Source: Phymatolithon calcareum (lineage: Eukaryota; Rhodophyta; Florideophyceae; Hapalidiales). Taken from it: DNA of 64,000 bases. The stretch lies in assembly GCA_977006965.1 (NCBI GenBank), contig OZ345383.1, forward strand, positions 1,860,001 through 1,924,000. Reading direction: 5' to 3'. Shown in pieces: positions 9,571 through 20,709 of this stretch. The first letter of the stretch is position 1. Each line of letters opens with the position of its first letter. The notes beneath the pieces were generated by a model that ran no database searches, was not told the DNA's origin, and saw only the letters and a program-made list of their open reading frames with translations. The position numbers were made by a program, and so were the translations under genes.

Positions 9571-10506
9571 CTAGAGTAAGTTCTCATTGTTCAAATATTG
9601 GAGTATCTCTACGGGTCTCTCCCTGCACAGATTTTCTACCGTTTTGTCTCGCACTCTTCCGATGAATTTTCGTCGAGAGGCAGTCCTCCCAGAACAGTGT
9701 AGGATGAGGTGCTCCACTGTCTCCTTGACGCCATATGGGCACATCTTGCATACTGGGTCGTAGAGAAGCGGTTCATTCTCGCTGTGTCCATGGTGAAAGC
9801 TTGCCACAATAGGGCTGCAGTTCACTACGAGCTGGTGAAGTACCACCTCTGCACGTCTCTGCGAGATGTGCAGATCTTTCGGAAGCGTAGGAAGGGTCAC
9901 TGGTTTGCTTCTACAGAGCGGCTTGATGATGGATCGTGCTGCTTCTAAAGTGAGAGGTATCGCTTGGTGCAGAGCCAGACTCGATTCCGAAATTCCCCGC
10001 CGCGCAAGTTCAGCAGCAGCCTCATTCTTCGCGACGCCGCAGTGACTCGGTATCCAAATACACTCTATCTGAATCTCGCGTGAAAATAACCGTTCCATAA
10101 GGTTCCATAGATTCCGGACCGTATCACCAAACATCCGCGGTTGTCCGTTGAGCGCGTCTATGCAGCTACGGCTGTCAGTGAACCATCTGATAGTGCTACC
10201 GCGGGAAAGTTGTAGCGTTAACGTTGCTTGGAAGGCCTGTATGGCGGCAAATGCCTCCGCGTCAAATGAAGAGCCGACAGCCCCAACGGCCAAGTCTTCT
10301 TCCATAACAGTTTCTTCGCCGCGCAAAATCAGAATCCCAGCTCCGCCGACCTCGAATGGAATTGTACGATACATGTCGAGAGTGCCACCGTCTTCGTCGC
10401 AAACGGAAACGCGTTGTTTCGAGGCGGTCGGAGTCGTTGAGTATGCATGCTCGTCTCCGTCGTCGTAGGCCAAGAGGATGTCCGGGGGCCTGCCGTGTCG
10501 AGACAC
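9571..10506 (-). pseudogene. LINE-A RNase H and CCHC C-terminus
   Basis: RNase H motifs are present: SSFDAEAFAAI (Glu), RWFTDSRSCIDAL (Asp) and WIPSHCGVAKNEAAAELA. In the last motif the final catalytic Asp position holds Ala. The C-terminus has CKMCPYGVKETVEHLILHC, a CCHC-type zinc finger usual at the end of such LINEs. The frame has no ATG of its own; it is the frameshifted continuation of the RT frame. It ends at a TAG at 9571-9573 that lies inside the target duplication of the downstream retroposon. Confidence 0.8.
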
Positions 10507-10533
10507 AAAACGTTTCGCTGCTTCGTGGTTCTG

Positions 10534-11934
10534 CTACCGAGAGGAACTGAATTTGCTCAACGTCGCAATATACCAACCTTCATCCCATTTCACGGAGACT
10601 CGTTCTCCATGATTCAGGTCGCAGACAAATTCATGTGGTACTTTTCCGACACTTCCGTCCGTCCATATTTCGATATGGGCTTGTTGTGCTGCCTTTCGCT
10701 CTAGAAGAAAAGCTTCTGTCGCGGTACGCTTCTCCTCGGGATCATCCTTCGCCGAAACAGGAGTCGTGAAGGTTGAAAACCTGTTACTTGAGCTGTCCTT
10801 CTGAATTGGTGGTTCGATCCCATTGCGGGGGAGCGAAAGGATCCCTTTCTCCGTCAGATGGTAGGTGCTCGAGTCTCTCCACGACTCTACGTTGCGCCTA
10901 GGGTTCAACATATTTGTCTGGCTTGTGTGAGCCAAAGGAGTGTCCGGTAGAAGTCGAAGTGCTTTGTCCATGACAAGAGTAGCTTGCATCTCTCCAATAG
11001 CTCGTAGGCTACGCATCCCAATCAGTGACCGGAGCTTGGCAATTGTCGTAGCTTTCAAACATCCGCTAGCCACTCGAGCCGCTTCGTTCCGAGCGACTTC
11101 CACTTGCTTGATGTGGGCGTCGAAGCCGTGTACAGCGAAGGCTGATGAACCATATAGCGCAGTTGGCTCGCAGTAGCTCTTACGGAAAGCTACCATCGTT
11201 GATGATTCCGCGCCCCAAGATGTTCCGCCGAGCGCTCGGATGAGGCGGGTCTTGGACCGGAGTTTCTGGCTCACTTCCCGACAATGAAATTTGAAGCTCA
11301 GTCGTTGGTCGAAACGAACTCCGAGGAATTTGTATGCCGGAACTGCATCTATTGCCTCGCCATCGATATTGACTTCACCGTCAATAATTTCCTGCGGTGA
11401 GCGTCCGCCTACCGCAAATCCTAGCACCTTGATTCGCAAACGGCTGCATAAACCGGAGAGTATCTCGGCAGCCTCATTGAGCTTTGAGATGACGTCATCC
11501 CAAGTGCTGCCGGTGGCATGGAAGCTGGTGTCGTCTGCTAAACTAAATTGAAGGTCGTCAAGACGTACATCTAAGTCCAATATGTATAAGTTCCAAAGAT
11601 TTGGCGACAACGAGCTCCCTTGGGGTAGTCCGCATCCAAGCACACGCGACCGACCGACGGTGTTCCTGTGTCGACTCCGGGCTCGGCGATCCGTCAAGTA
11701 CGAATGCATCCAGCAGAGCATATTTGGAGGGCAAATAAGGTCCGCCATTTTTACAAGCAACGCTGGAATCACGACACGATCGTATGCCGCGCTGAAATCC
11801 ACGAACAGGGCTGCGCTTTTACACCGACGGGAGAATGCGTCTGCCGTACGTTGCGCCATAGCGGCTATATGCTCGTGGTGTTGCGATACCGTCTGAATCC
11901 TATTTGTGTTGATGGAAGTTTCGATTCCACCCAT
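10534..11934 (-). pseudogene. LINE-A reverse transcriptase core and start of RNase H
   Basis: Visible RT motifs are FVDFSAAYDRV (motif A, first catalytic Asp), GLPQGSSLSPNLWNLYI (motif B) and SLADDTSF (motif C; LADD in place of F/YADD). The thumb follows, with LGVRFDQRLSF. The frame ends shortly after IEIWTDGSVG, the first RNase H motif. The remaining RNase H motifs lie in another frame at 9571-10506, so there is a frameshift near 10.5-10.6 kb. The enzyme would copy the element RNA at the nicked target. Confidence 0.85.
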
Positions 11935-12821
11935 TCTGTTAAACGCAATCCGATAGGGCGCTCAGCAATACGGTTGACAATTGATGGCAGTGAAATAGGA
12001 CGAAGGGCATTTGGATCATTCGGTTTGGGTATGCCGATGAGCAGCACCACTCTCCATGCAGTCAGTACAGAACTCTCGCGCCAGGTTCTGTTCACTGGGC
12101 CTAAGAGACGACCTTTAGCCAATGGAGAAAGGTGGCGAATGAATTCCACCTATACTGCATCCGGGCCAGTTGCAGTACGTATTGGCATTGCACTTATTGC
12201 TGCAGTGAATTCCGGGTCGCTTGCCAATTCTTTCCTCGCTTTTACCAAAGCATGCATATACTGCCATTGCCACTTCAAGTCTTGGGCCTTGACTTTTTTG
12301 CGGTTTTTGGCGACGTATCCCTTAACGACATCGTCGGCAATGCTTTGGTCAGATTTACGGCAATCCTTCACAATGGTTGCTCTCGCGCGGCGTTTGCCCT
12401 CGATTGCAGCCAAAAGTTTCCATCCCTTGCTGTCCGCCTTGACCGTTGAAGACAAGTCGCGCCAGCACTTCCGTTTAGCTGCGGCGATGTCAATGCCCGT
12501 GTTAGCTCGTACTTCTGCAAGTACTGCGAGAGACTCCGGAGATGGATCGCGCTCATAAGCCTCGACCGCTTTCCTTCGCTCTTCGACAGCTATCGCGCAA
12601 GCGTCGGTCCACCAGATTTTTCCACGAAGATTTTCACGCGGTACGGCATGCTTCGCTCCAGCCAAGATGGACTTAACGAAGCGCCGGTTTTCCTCATCAA
12701 TTGTGCTCTTGTTTTCAGGCCACTGAGCAAGCTTTTCATAGACCTTAGAAGAAAACTGTTCCCAGTTTGCGAGTTTTAAGGACCATCGAGCCCGACAAAA
12801 GCGCTTTCGAGCTTGATGCAA
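11865..12821 (-). pseudogene. LINE-A linker and N-terminal RT segment
   Basis: Two frames in register, 12150-12821 and 11865-12149, are separated only by a TAG at 12150-12152 that follows ATGPDAV. The first is a basic, helix-rich linker typical between EN and RT. The second contains the early RT motifs, including LLIGIPKPNDPNALRPISL, where the K-P-...-RPISL pattern is RT motif 1-2. The region links the endonuclease to the RT core at 10534-11934, with a frameshift near 11.9 kb. Confidence 0.75.
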
Positions 12822-13639
12822 AGGTCAATAGTAACCAGGATGGGTCGGTGGTCACTGAGCGTGAGTGGACGAACTTCCTACTGACATTCAATCATGTACG
12901 CTCCAGGGCATGCTGTAATGTCGACGGATGAGGGGCCGTTGGGGGAGATGAGAGTCGGTGATCCATCGTTGAGCACTATCCGTCCAGTGGATTCTAGGTA
13001 CTCCTCCAAAGCTTTTGCTTTTCTCGGGTCATAATTTTCAATGTCCCAAGAACCGTGAATGTTACAGTCTCCGTACAGCATTGAATCCTGACGCATCATT
13101 TCTTTCCAGTTGAAGCGGGAACCTGCAACCGGGGAAATGTAGAACTTCGATACCGGAATAGACCTTCTAGATTTACCGAGACGAACATGAAACTCGGCAA
13201 CTTCCGCCTTTCCGCCTCGTTTCGTACCTCGGCATGTCACGGGGAGCCCAAGTCGTGCGTAAGTCATGACGCCACCACTTAATAGCGTTCTATCCTCTCT
13301 GTCAACGCGGTTGACGAGTCCGAAGCCGGTGATACGTGGAGGGGAGTCATTCGGTCGAAGCCACGTCTCGGACAACAGCAAAATGTCCGCCATCGTGTCG
13401 TGCCCGAGTTTGGCAAGTTGAGCAGCGCGTCCTGCTTTGCGCACCGACCGACAGTTGAGTTGCAACAGTCGTAACGGGCCTGGGTTGGTCTCGATGTCGC
13501 CCGATCGGAGGAGGATGAGCCTTGACCAGTGTGTCCGTTTTCGGAAAACGGCAAAGATGGCGGGTGTTTGCCCGATTGGGCAGGTATGAGATACCTGCAG
13601 GGTATCCAAATTTGAACACAGTTCTGGGTTGGATTCCAT
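12802..13639 (-). pseudogene. LINE-A endonuclease region with N-terminal 2A-like motif
   Basis: ATG at 13639. The 2A-like motif RSGDIETNPGP lies at residues 45-55 (about 13475-13507). It matches the DxExNPGP rule for ribosome skipping and is followed directly by the APE/EEP domain: LQLNCRS (Asn), LLLSETWL (Glu), YGDCNIHG (Asp-Asn) and SSVDITACP. A TAG at 12878-12880 interrupts the frame. The same frame resumes with LSDHRPILV, which carries the Ser-Asp-His end of the domain. The endonuclease would nick the target DNA. The stop and the later frameshift make this copy defective. Confidence 0.8.
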
Positions 13640-13820
13640 TTCGTCTCCCAGGTGAATTGCACCTCGGAGTCCAGCTGCACTACGTGGAAGCGGAACCCGT
13701 GCGACCTCAATGTAATCGAGAACACATCACTTAAAATGAACGAGAGTGTTCGGATAACGATAACAACTACGACGCGCCCACCAATAACAGCACACACGAC
13801 GGAAAAGACAAGTTCGTATC

Positions 13821-14507
13821 AAGGAAGACTTTAAACTTTTTTCCTTGCAAATCGGACCTAGAAGCAATGAATTCACTTTTCAGAAAATTATCTGCAAGCA
13901 ATTGCTCCTCTTCAGAAACTACGCTTGCGGACAGATTAATGCGATGCAAAAATGCAATTCAGATGCAAAATGGGCAGAGTGGAGACTAATGCATCTGATG
14001 TTTCGTTCTGTACATGTACATACTCTAACCCAAGGAACATTCGATGCTCTCGTTGGAGACTATCAATGTCGATTATGTTCCACTGTAAACTACTACGATG
14101 GTACAGAGGATGCTCTTTTTGCTGCTACTTCTCGTTCCATCTATTCTCGGGAAATTCTGGACTTTTGGATTTACCACGTTGCGTGCCTAGGGGAAACTTT
14201 CAGAGAGGCATATGAGCTCTCGCTTCTATTCAATAGATTCAAAAAGGTTCAATAAACGCGAACTTGAAGGTTCTTAGAGTCGAACAGGAGAGCATCCAAC
14301 TCCTGTTTTTCAGAACTCCTGATGACGTTGACCTCACCGAGCGAATGCGACCTTGCTAAGATTTTTCATTTCCGGAATGCGAAGAAGGAGGCGAGGAAGA
14401 CGGCTCACTAAGAATGCGTAGGATAGTACTTGACGGTACAGCGTCTGGAATTCTAGGCTGCCTACCAGAGTTCATTCGTCCATCTTGCACCGTACAGAAA
14501 GCTGAAC
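13821..14507 (+). pseudogene. KDZ-like transposase, N-terminal/middle part
   Basis: The frame around 13821-14255 contains CRLCSTVNYYDGTEDALFAA and then ETFREAYELS. This Cys-pair/YDG.D.LF/TFR..Y pattern is what I associate with the zinc-rich front of KDZ-type (Kyakuja/Dileera/Zisupton-like) transposases. After a TAA at 14253-14255, coding character resumes near 14385 with RRIVLDGTASGILGCLPEF. The sequence is interrupted at 14508-14520 by the LINE-B3 insertion and continues at 15038. Stops and frame changes make it a pseudogene. The family call rests on pattern memory and on the downstream DDE-like block. Confidence 0.45.
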
Positions 14508-14520
14508 ATACTACAAAGCT

Positions 14521-15037
14521 AAGAACAGTTCGCGGCCCCCTTCAAACATATGCAGGAAGGGAAATCTCCAGGCCAACTCCGACGAATACTGTTCGCAAAA
14601 GAAGGCACGAGGCTCGAAGCAAGAAGAAAGAGGAAAATACCGTACGACAAACCGGATGAGATCCCGGCCATCCTCAGGTTTACCAAGGTGAGACATCGAC
14701 AGCTGGCCATAAAATACGCAAGCTGAAGGTTCCCTCAAGTGAGCACGACGCTAATATCGAATACATTCGGAACGGCAGCAGAGCGCCTACTGGAGACCAT
14801 ACGTATGAACCTAACAAAGTATGAACTGGACTCCGGAGAAATGATGAGAACGGAAAAGGCACTAGACTCCATGCTACTCTACAGCGTCACCGTAATTAAC
14901 AATATGGAAAACGACGAGTCCCTGTATTAGGGACCAGGCGATATACTAGAATGAGCAAGTTACGAAAAGCTGCTCCCGTACAGTCTTAGGATTGTTAATG
15001 AAGTCTTTCAAATAAACAACTAGACAGATGCAAAACA
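14521..15037 (+). mobile_element. LINE-B3: 5'-truncated LINE with 13-bp target duplication
   Basis: ATACTACAAAGCT occurs at 14508-14520 and 15038-15050, directly flanking the insert. The insert encodes the C-terminal domain of the same LINE family as 52454-54367: RKRKIPYDKPDEIPAILRF, then RHRQLAIKYA, then (after a TGA) RFPQVSTTL and a terminal NNMENDESLY. The 3' end is not a pure poly-A but ends in GATGCAAAACA. Confidence 0.85.
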
Positions 15038-16660
15038 ATACTACAAAGCTTCAATATATTGTCCAAGAGCCCACCCTTTGGAAATTCTTCAACCTTGTTT
15101 TCAGTACGATGAAAAAATCAGTATGCGCAAAATCATTCATTGTACACATACCGGGAACTATGCGCAAGCATAGTGAGTGGATTCGTAATGTTCTTTTCAC
15201 AGAATTAGACCCTGAAAAGCCTTACTATGTCGTTGGGAGATTGCTTCAATCTTTAATCAGAGTCCATAATTCATTCGACGAATATATCGACGGTGACAAT
15301 GAGTGTGACGATGTTACTCTGGGACATTTGAAACGAAGGAGGAAGATGTCAATGGCTCAAAACGCACAACCGGGCCCAATTCATCATCAACAGACAGGGC
15401 TGTGGACTCAGTTGCCAATGCATCTCATTCTGCGACTATCACTGGCTCGCTTACTGGAGGAATGAGTGCAGAGAAAATTCATGTGCTTGCTATCAAGAAT
15501 GGACGTACGCATAGGTTCGGCGGACTTTGGAATGCGCTTCTCAACGTCTTTGATACCTGCGACCCTTATGTGCAATACAGAAGCTATTGAGGGTGCAAAA
15601 AGAGTTTCCTGTGAAATATTCCATTTGATTAACTGCCGACACAAGGGGCGAGATTACTCGTCAGCGAGACCTCTTTTCCGTGCGATCAGTGTGCGACTCG
15701 TGTTGAGAATGAGTCACTTACTTTGTACCCATTATGTCCATCAGCTGCTAGTCCTTCACTGTCTATTGCCTCCCCATATACATTTCGAGATTCTGTTACT
15801 TAGACATCACGTTGAGCGGTCCCTCAATTGGTGGAGGTAGTATCTGTTGTCATAGATGAGGCAGTTCACGTGGTGAACAAGTTCAATATCCAATACGCTC
15901 GGCTATAGACACCTGAACCCAGGATTTACAAATCTTGGAACAAAAACATCCGCCTCCGTGATTTGAAAGAAGTGGAGAGCTCTTTGAAACTTGAAGCATG
16001 TCCATTCAGAACCGGTGAACGTTTCCCTGGCAGACCTCAGTGAGGGAGCGAATTAAGTTTAGCAACAATGACTTTCACCTAGACGCACCGCGCGACGACA
16101 GCCCCAAGAGCTACAGGAACTCCTTGATTCACTACCTTGATCTTTTCATAGAACAATGCGTTTGCAAAGACCCAAAGTTGCTGAAAGTGTCTGCTATGGA
16201 TTCATCTGAAAGCATGTCGACTGCACTCTCAGTTATCCTAACCAGATTTCAAAACATTCCTTGTGTAATTTATTATGACAATGCTTTTAACTTGTCTTAA
16301 TAAATAATACTACGCTGTCCATGGCTTTTCAAGAAGTCTCCGGTTTGCTGTCACAGGTTTCATTTCAAAACTCAAATTGCTGCTCAGCGTTTGACCCAGA
16401 TGCGTATCCGGCGATGGACTCTCACCGAACATCCGGAGCTGAATCTATCAGCTCAAGATGGGCATCATCGAGATATCAAGTCCGATTCCTCAACGGAGGC
16501 AATTTACTTCCATTTGTTAATGCGCGAGCAATCGTTTGTAACCTGCAAGGAATCCTCCGACCAAGCCGAAATATTTCAGACATGGAGGACATTGACATCT
16601 TCGAATTTGGAAATTCAGTACTTCCATGTGGGTGCGATCGTTGTGCGAAGGTAAATCTGC
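15038..16660 (+). pseudogene. KDZ-like transposase, C-terminal part
   Basis: The frame resumes as a direct continuation of 14507 once the LINE is removed (HTTKL to QYIVQEPTLWKFF). Further on there are CVIYYDNAFNLS near 16260-16296 (a YDNAxNL-type block with the DDE Asp), two TAA stops, then CHRFHFKTQ and, in a shifted frame, SAFDPDAYPAMDSHRTSGAE followed by WASSRYQVRFLNGGN. This order (YDNA, RFHF, Cys/FDP, GAES...W...RFL) matches the catalytic and C-terminal blocks of KDZ-like DDE transposases. At least three frame breaks show it is dead. Confidence 0.5.
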
Positions 16661-17588
16661 CGTAAAAGAATGTACGTGTTGTAGTACATATATTCAGCGT
16701 CAGAGGGAGAAATATTAAAGGAAAGAACAGTGTTCATGGGTATTGAAATGATTTCAAGACGTTCTACTTCTGAAATTGAGATGCAACATCCATTTCAACC
16801 TCTTTCGCGGAATAAATAAAGTTAAAAATGGTCCTGTTTGTTCGTCAAGATCGCCATTATCTTACTATTAGAAAATGGATCAGCCTGAAATCCTTCAGAC
16901 GTCAAGTGGAATACTTACACAGTCCAGTATGCAGATTGAAGAGCTTGTAAGCCAAGATCGACGATATGGTTCGAAGAACATGGTCGCCAAACTGAAAGTT
17001 TCCAGGAATCAAATTTATACTACTTTAATGTACTACTCCTCATGACCCTTTCACGAGACTCTATATTGCTATTTCTGTGCTTAACATCGGTGAGAATTGA
17101 GTGGCAGTCACAGCGATCTCAAACCAATTCAATGCAGATGCGTTCAATACGAAACATATGGTGTTCAGTCCTCTCTTACGTACGATGACAGAAAAATGGT
17201 ACCATGGCTCACCAATCATTTAGATCGTTTGATCTTTTGCAATCAGACTGATTGCGATTGAGGTGGATTTGAAAATTTGTCTTTTTATATAACTGTCCTA
17301 TCAGAATTAATATTCATCAATTAGAGTCATCCATTTAGGAATAGTTTACTGAACGTTGTCTCTTTTTTACTTTTTTTAAAAACCCTGAGCCGCGCAGTTC
17401 GCAACATTGCAAGCCCGGCTCCAGAAGGCTGACACAAACTTCTGAAGAATGGAACGAGATTATGACCTCTCCATCATCTTCGGAAACCTGTAAAATCTAC
17501 ATGACAATGTGATGCAGTCCTTGGGACAATGTAGGCGTTAGTATTTGCAACTCAAAATCTCTCATGGAAACAGAGAATCATCCATAAA
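16661..17588. other. Non-coding stretch
   Basis: AT-rich sequence between the KDZ-like transposase and the Ser-rich frame; no gene, repeat or structure was recognised. Confidence 0.4.
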
Positions 17589-17996
17589 CAAAAGGTGATC
17601 TGAAAAGCGATGAAGACGACGAATCATCCAACATTGCCAAGACGTCAGGCCTGAGAAGAGGAACAGCTCAGAATGGTCCGTGGACGAAAGCATTCTCTTC
17701 GAAGTCGCAATCATCGCCGGATTCCGAACCACAAATCCTTAATGCAGAGCTCGCACCCCAGGGTACATTAACAGATAAACTTTCAGCTCAAGTACATCTT
17801 CCAAAACTTTCCGTATCTTCCCTGCATACGGTTAAGACATCTGAGGAGAACCTCGTGGATAAAAACTATTCTTCTGCACAGGAAACCAGTACGTCTCTCG
17901 GTTCTGAATTGCTTCAGCACGTGTCTTGTGCCTCACCAACCTTCAAAACTCTGCGCGCAAATATTGAGAAGTCTAACATTCCGTTGATGGATTAAA
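17589..17996 (+). pseudogene. Ser-rich open frame upstream of the Ulp1-like protease
   Basis: An open frame without an ATG runs from about 17589 to a TAA near 17996. It encodes an acidic then Ser/Thr-rich, probably disordered segment (KGDLKSDEDDESS..., SSKSQSSPDSEPQ). Such low-complexity regions commonly precede the protease domain in Ulp1-bearing transposon proteins. It could be the N-terminal part of the gene at 18783-19470. Confidence 0.35.
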
Positions 17997-18782
17997 ACGC
18001 GCTTTCGGGTATACCAGCCGCATTGACCTGATCTTGGAAACCCTTTTGATCTCTGCGACAAAACAGGAAACGTGTACTGGCGATAGGCAATCCAGGAACG
18101 AAACCGTTGGTGTATTCTCCCGGGTTTCCCCTACTTTTCGTTGAAAAAACAGCCCGCTCTATTTTCGTGTCAAAATCAGCTCGAACTGCATGCTCTTGGA
18201 AAAACGAGCAAGTTTAGCTTTCATTCAAGAACAAGGAGTTTGAAAATAGTGAGGTTCCGCCGCGGTACCTCAGCCGCGTAAAGAAAGGGGGTTTCTAAAA
18301 CGCGAATTTTTCCGGAAAAGCGGGGGAGAATATCCTATGCGATTACGAAGTCATGTCAGAACTGTCAAAGTTGGGTGTTGATGACCTCGTAAGAGTGTTC
18401 GGATTTTTTCCCAAAAACTGCAATCCAGGGCATGCCAAACGAAATCGGCATCAGAGCCGATAGAGTTCCATAGCTGGACGCCACCATGGCTCTTAGGAAC
18501 GGTTCTTTTCATGCATGGCAGGAGAAATGAGCAAACCACTCGATTTTCTCTAGGGGTTTCTGCCGGCTCGAAACTTTTCATTATCTGGACAAAGAATGTC
18601 TGCCCATTCATTCACGAACGTTTTCGAAGCGCAAAGTGCCATTTGTAAAAGCAACATATAATTATTCAGGTCACAAAAGGCAAAAGCGTCAGAAGGCAGC
18701 CAGTATGCAAAGAATCAAAGCGTTGAAAGCAAAGCCAATTCGTCCCGGTGAAATTCTTTCCGATTGATTCATAGAACCAAAT

Positions 18783-19470
18783 TTGGTGATCCCCTGTGCG
18801 AAACGATACCATGTTAATAGGACATCTGATTACGAAGAACTCGTTTGGAATGAAACCGATTCTTGTGACTTCAGTTTTCAACGAAACGAGATCCCGCATA
18901 ACTTAGAGAGTCTGAACAGAAACATGTTCACCTCATTGCGTCCCAATAGATGCAGTGTGCATTACGTTGATGACCCTATAATCGTGACTACTGACGGTAT
19001 TCAAGTCCGTCGCAGTGATCTAAACACTCTCAGTGAACATAGTTGCCTTTCGGAGAGAATCATTAATTCGTTCTTTGTGCTCCTGAAATCATCGACATTT
19101 ATTGCCTTGGACACGCACTTTTGGGGCATTTCAAGAAAGGAAGGGGCGAAAGAAGTTATGAATGGGCGGTGGACAAACAAAGGGCATTCTGGAAACATGT
19201 GGAGTTGGTATTGTTCCTCTTCATTCTCCAAGAGATTTTCATTGGGTAATAGCGATCGTATTAAAGAGATCTGGTGCTATTGAGCTATATGATTCTCTCC
19301 CTGGAGGAACATTTTCCACGAAAGCGTTCTTAGACAGGCAACTAGAGCATAAAATCTGCGAAACTGGCCAAGTCTTGGGATGGAGACATTAGTCCGGACC
19401 TGTCATAAGACAAAAAGGAGGAGCAGATTGTAGAGCTTACGTCTATTTGAATGCCTTGTACCTATGAAAG
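18783..19470 (+). pseudogene. Ulp1/SENP-like (C48) cysteine protease, broken
   Basis: The first frame (18783-19283) has GIQVRRSDLNTLSEHSCLSE followed by RIINSFFVLLK, the substrate-binding start of Ulp1/SENP domains. After a frameshift near 19.16-19.2 kb the catalytic part follows in another frame: PRDFHWVIAIV (catalytic His at 19240-19242), AIELYDSLPGG (Asp at 19291-19293), a TAG at 19390-19392, then VIRQKGGADCRAYVYLNALY with Gln at 19411-19413 and Cys at 19429-19431. All four catalytic positions are therefore visible, although the residue after Cys is Arg in place of the usual Gly. These proteases cleave SUMO-like modifiers. Copies are also carried by several transposon superfamilies, which the KDZ-like neighbour suggests here. 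Confidence 0.75.
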
Positions 19471-19736
19471 GGAATGTATCCTGTATTCTCACAAAAGTTA
19501 AACCGAAAGTTCCAGAGTAATTGAAGATGAGCATACTAAAAAAAGAGTCCTCGAAACCATCCAAGAATGGGAACAAAATCTCTAGCCACAACATAATGAC
19601 CTTCCATTTTTCCATCCTAGAAAAAAATTGGTTAATCAACTTCTAGCCACGGCGCCGACGCAATAATACAACGCGAGGTCCAATCTCTATGTGCGCCAAG
19701 ACCAGTGCATTTACATGACTACATTTCAAAACATTC

Positions 19737-20305
19737 TGTGGGATAACTGCTGACGGGCCTACACGTGTCGCATATACGCCCTGAAGGGCACTGTAAGGGG
19801 AGATACTCGACTGCACTGAGAATCATATCACTATTACTGTACGATTAGCTGATTAGCATTACAGTCGTGCCACGTTACCGTCGACGGCCATCGTGGGCCA
19901 TATAGGCTAGGTCACGGGGGGATACGGTTAACGACCAATCTTGGCTTCCTTGGAGAGTCTTCGGAACGGCGATCGGTGCCCACCACAAGTCTCCTCCTTG
20001 GACAGCCGAGCGCCCTCCAGAGCTCCTAAGGCGCTTCCTGCGCAGCGATCTACAGATCTGCGCTCCAGCGCTGCTCCTACACACCCTGAGTTGGGCGCCG
20101 GAACCCCGAGGAGTCCGGCGCTACCTCTAACCATCCTCACATCCCTTTGCCCTCTGGGGTTCCTTCGTCCTTACGTGACTTCCGACCCCATTCCGAGGCT
20201 AACAACTGTTCCCTGGGCACTCCCCGAACGCTCTGCTACGCTACCGCAGTGCCCAGGGGACCGGCACCGCAAGTGCCACCGACACCCCCGTGTCATTATC
20301 CTACA
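19737..20305 (+). repeat. Gypsy LTR, inverted copy (distal LTR)
   Basis: 569 bp starting TGTGGGATAACTGC and ending ATCCTACA. It is a diverged copy of 28992-29562 but in the opposite orientation. It is followed directly by GATGA and the 3' end of a hAT transposase reading on the plus strand. The left flank (ACATTC) belongs to the KDZ/Ulp1 region. Confidence 0.9.
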
Positions 20306-20580
20306 GATGAGGCGAAAGAAAAGGTACTGGAACACGAAATTAGGGAGGAGCTGTCATCAGGTAGCGTCTAGTTCTTTGTCATACATTCTATTTGATCACT
20401 GAGCCGGGGTAAAAGCGTTTCTAGGGATATAACAGGTATATAGATTGGAATGAGAATTGCTGCAGAATCTTGAATTGCAATATGTATTGCTGCGAAATCC
20501 AAGATGCAATCCGTACTGCGGATTGCAATTTTGGCTCCAATCCGTTGCAATCCTATTTTTTACAAGCCTGTCGACACTGA
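20306..20580 (+). mobile_element. hAT2, displaced 3' end (inverted relative to its 5' part)
   Basis: After GATGA the plus-strand frame reads DEAKEKVLEHEIREELSSGSV and a stop. This continues the hAT C-terminus that breaks off at GATGA on the minus strand at 29567. Repeated ATTGCAAT-type subterminal motifs follow, then the TIR TTACAAGCCTG ending at 20580. TCGACACT comes next, a 7-of-8 match to the duplication at the other hAT end (31840-31847). Confidence 0.85.
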
Positions 20581-20709
20581 TTATTCCAGACCTCGAATTT
20601 GCGGCATGCTGAGCCGTGCAAACCACGATTCTTGATTTGCAAATGGCTGCATATATTCTGCATCATTCTGCTCGACTAAAAACCGTCACTACCAGCGCTA
20701 GTCCGCGGG

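Larger units (their letters stand above)
9320..13800 (-). mobile_element. LINE-A: APE-type non-LTR retrotransposon with RNase H and a 2A-like motif
   Basis: Read on the minus strand the order is 2A-like motif, APE endonuclease, linker, reverse transcriptase, RNase H, CCHC. This is the architecture known from Ingi/L1Tc-type LINEs. The 3' end is a short UTR closed by an (AAAG)n tail at 9320-9335. The 5' boundary is not fixed and is taken as about 13.8 kb. Several in-frame stops and frameshifts make this copy inactive. No clean target duplication was found; CGTAATTCAAGG at the left and CGTATCAAGG near 13813 are a weak candidate pair. A separate 186-bp retroposon is inserted in its 3' UTR. Confidence 0.8.

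Noticed and set aside
9300-13830. A target duplication for LINE-A using CGTAATTCAAGG and CGTATCAAGG
   Set aside because: The match needs a 2-bp gap and the 5' end of the LINE is not fixed, so it is not called.
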